Shown piece after piece: positions 4,838 to 5,165 of a DNA stretch of 5,165 bases (position 1 is its first letter; the number at the start of each line of letters is the position of its first letter). The DNA lies in NCBI GenBank assembly GCA_002409445.1, contig DHNJ01000153.1, forward strand, positions 1 to 5,165. Reading direction: 5' to 3'. The translations under genes were made by a program, and so were the position numbers. The DNA comes from Armatimonadetes bacterium UBA5419 (GTDB lineage Bacteria > Armatimonadota > UBA10988). The notes below the pieces were generated by a model. That model had not been told where the DNA came from and did not search any database. It was given only the letters and a program-made list of their open reading frames with translations.

Positions 4838-4859
4838 CTGCGGACAAGAGCGTCCGCGG
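4838..4859. repeat. 8-bp hairpin upstream of the right-end gene
   Basis: CTGCGGAC (4838-4845) and GTCCGCGG (4852-4859) pair over 8 bp with one G-T wobble, around the loop AAGAGC. The next bases start a CGGTCCC heptamer (4857-4863). There is no T-tract. It lies about 25 bp upstream of the predicted -35 box, so an operator is possible. Confidence 0.4.
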
Positions 4860-4882
4860 TCCCGGGCAGCGCCGTGTCAACG

Positions 4883-4911
4883 TTGCGTCGCGGGGTGGGG
4901 GGCGGTAGAGT
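4883..4911 (+). promoter_or_regulatory. Possible promoter of the right-end gene
   Basis: TTGCGT (4883-4888) is followed after 17 nt by TAGAGT (4906-4911). The -35 match is moderate (TTG core) and the -10 matches 4 of 6 bases. Transcription would start near 4918, about 14 nt before the ATG at 4932. That leaves a very short leader that still contains the GGAG ribosome site. Confidence 0.4.
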
Positions 4912-4931
4912 CCGGGGGTGGAGACGGGTTG

Positions 4932-5165
4932 ATGCGGACCTGGTCATGGTTGGCGGCGGTGGCGCTGCTGGGTGGGGTGCAGGCAAGCGGGCAGCAGGCG
5001 GTTGTGGTCGCGGAGCCGGGGTCGGCGGCGGGCGAGGTGCTCGCCGCGCGAGCGACGGCGGCCGGGTACACGCCGCGGGTCACGGCGCCGGGCGCGCTGG
5101 CGCTCGACCCGGCCGTCGAATCGCTGGTCCTCGCCGAGCGGCTCGACCGGCTGCCGCTGGCGGCG
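4932..5165 (+). CDS. Predicted secreted protein, N-terminal part (3' end outside the window)
   Basis: The frame is open for 78 codons from the ATG at 4932 to the window edge. GGAG lies 8 nt upstream (4920-4923). The N-terminus is a classic signal peptide: one Arg at position 2, a hydrophobic core at about 6-16, and a likely signal-peptidase I site after V-Q-A at residue 18. The mature part seen so far (from about 19) is rich in Ala, Val and Leu. It starts with a strand-like VVVAEPG followed by a helix-like AAGEVLAARATAAGY, then a helix-like stretch near 61-75. Nearly all third codon positions are G or C, which supports coding. The family is not recognisable from this fragment. It is transcribed away from the minus-strand cluster. 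Confidence 0.7.
   Translation, partial: MRTWSWLAAVALLGGVQASGQQAVVVAEPGSAAGEVLAARATAAGYTPRVTAPGALALDPAVESLVLAERLDRLPLAA

Larger units (their letters stand above)
4240..4931. other. Non-coding stretch of about 690 bp between divergent genes
   Basis: Open frames of 60-160 codons exist on both strands, but none has a plausible ribosome site, a protein-like composition or recognisable motifs. They are rich in Arg, Gly, Pro, Ser and Trp in the way that GC-rich non-coding DNA produces. No tRNA, rRNA or familiar riboswitch is visible. The stretch holds palindromes (4277-4286, 4307-4321), a repeated heptamer, a pair of 29-nt repeats (4557-4646), a long nested inverted repeat (4706-4764), a hairpin (4838-4859) and a likely promoter near its right end. 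A decayed gene or an undescribed structured RNA is possible but unproven. Confidence 0.6.

Noticed and set aside
4702..4908. 68-codon plus-strand frame ending just before the right-end gene
   Set aside because: It has a weak start, no ribosome site and no motif, and it spans the inverted repeat and the hairpin that look non-coding.

Overview
This is a GC-rich bacterial segment. It holds five convincing genes, two genes cut by the window edges, a small zinc-finger gene, and about 830 bp of non-coding DNA. The third codon positions of the plus-strand dehydrogenase, miaA, pyrE and the right-end gene are nearly all G or C. That fits a high-GC phylum such as Chloroflexota or Actinomycetota, but no marker here settles the phylum.

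Layout, left to right. Bases 1-177 are the C-terminal end of an unidentified plus-strand gene. It is followed after 24 nt by a zinc-dependent medium-chain alcohol/polyol dehydrogenase (202-1212, +), probably in the same transcript. This pair converges on a minus-strand cluster, and the two facing genes share a CTAG tetramer as their stop codons. Read in its own direction (right to left), the cluster is: a membrane-anchored coiled-coil protein (4099-3338), a 58-residue protein made of four CxxCxGxG zinc-binding motifs (3264-3088), a small three-helix membrane protein (3035-2709), orotate phosphoribosyltransferase pyrE (2719-2153) and tRNA dimethylallyltransferase miaA (2153-1209). The last three overlap end to start, so they are almost certainly co-transcribed and translationally coupled. 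A TTGACT-17-TACAGT promoter at 4211-4239 could drive the whole cluster.

From 4100 to 4931 I see no convincing gene. This stretch carries the promoter and a structured leader for the coiled-coil gene, several perfect hairpins and palindromes, a repeated CGGTCCC/GGGACCG heptamer, and two copies of a 29-nt palindromic repeat separated by 32 nt. The window ends inside a plus-strand gene for a predicted secreted protein (4932 onward) with a plausible promoter just upstream.

Function. pyrE (pyrimidine synthesis) and miaA (tRNA A37 modification) are housekeeping genes. The three small or lineage-specific genes upstream of them have no assignable role. The coiled-coil gene uses visibly more A/T-ending codons than its neighbours. 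The most novel-looking items are the stand-alone quadruple CxxCxGxG protein beside a membrane-anchored hendecad coiled-coil protein, and the repeat pair in the non-coding region. No defence, mobile or biosynthetic system is demonstrable in this window.
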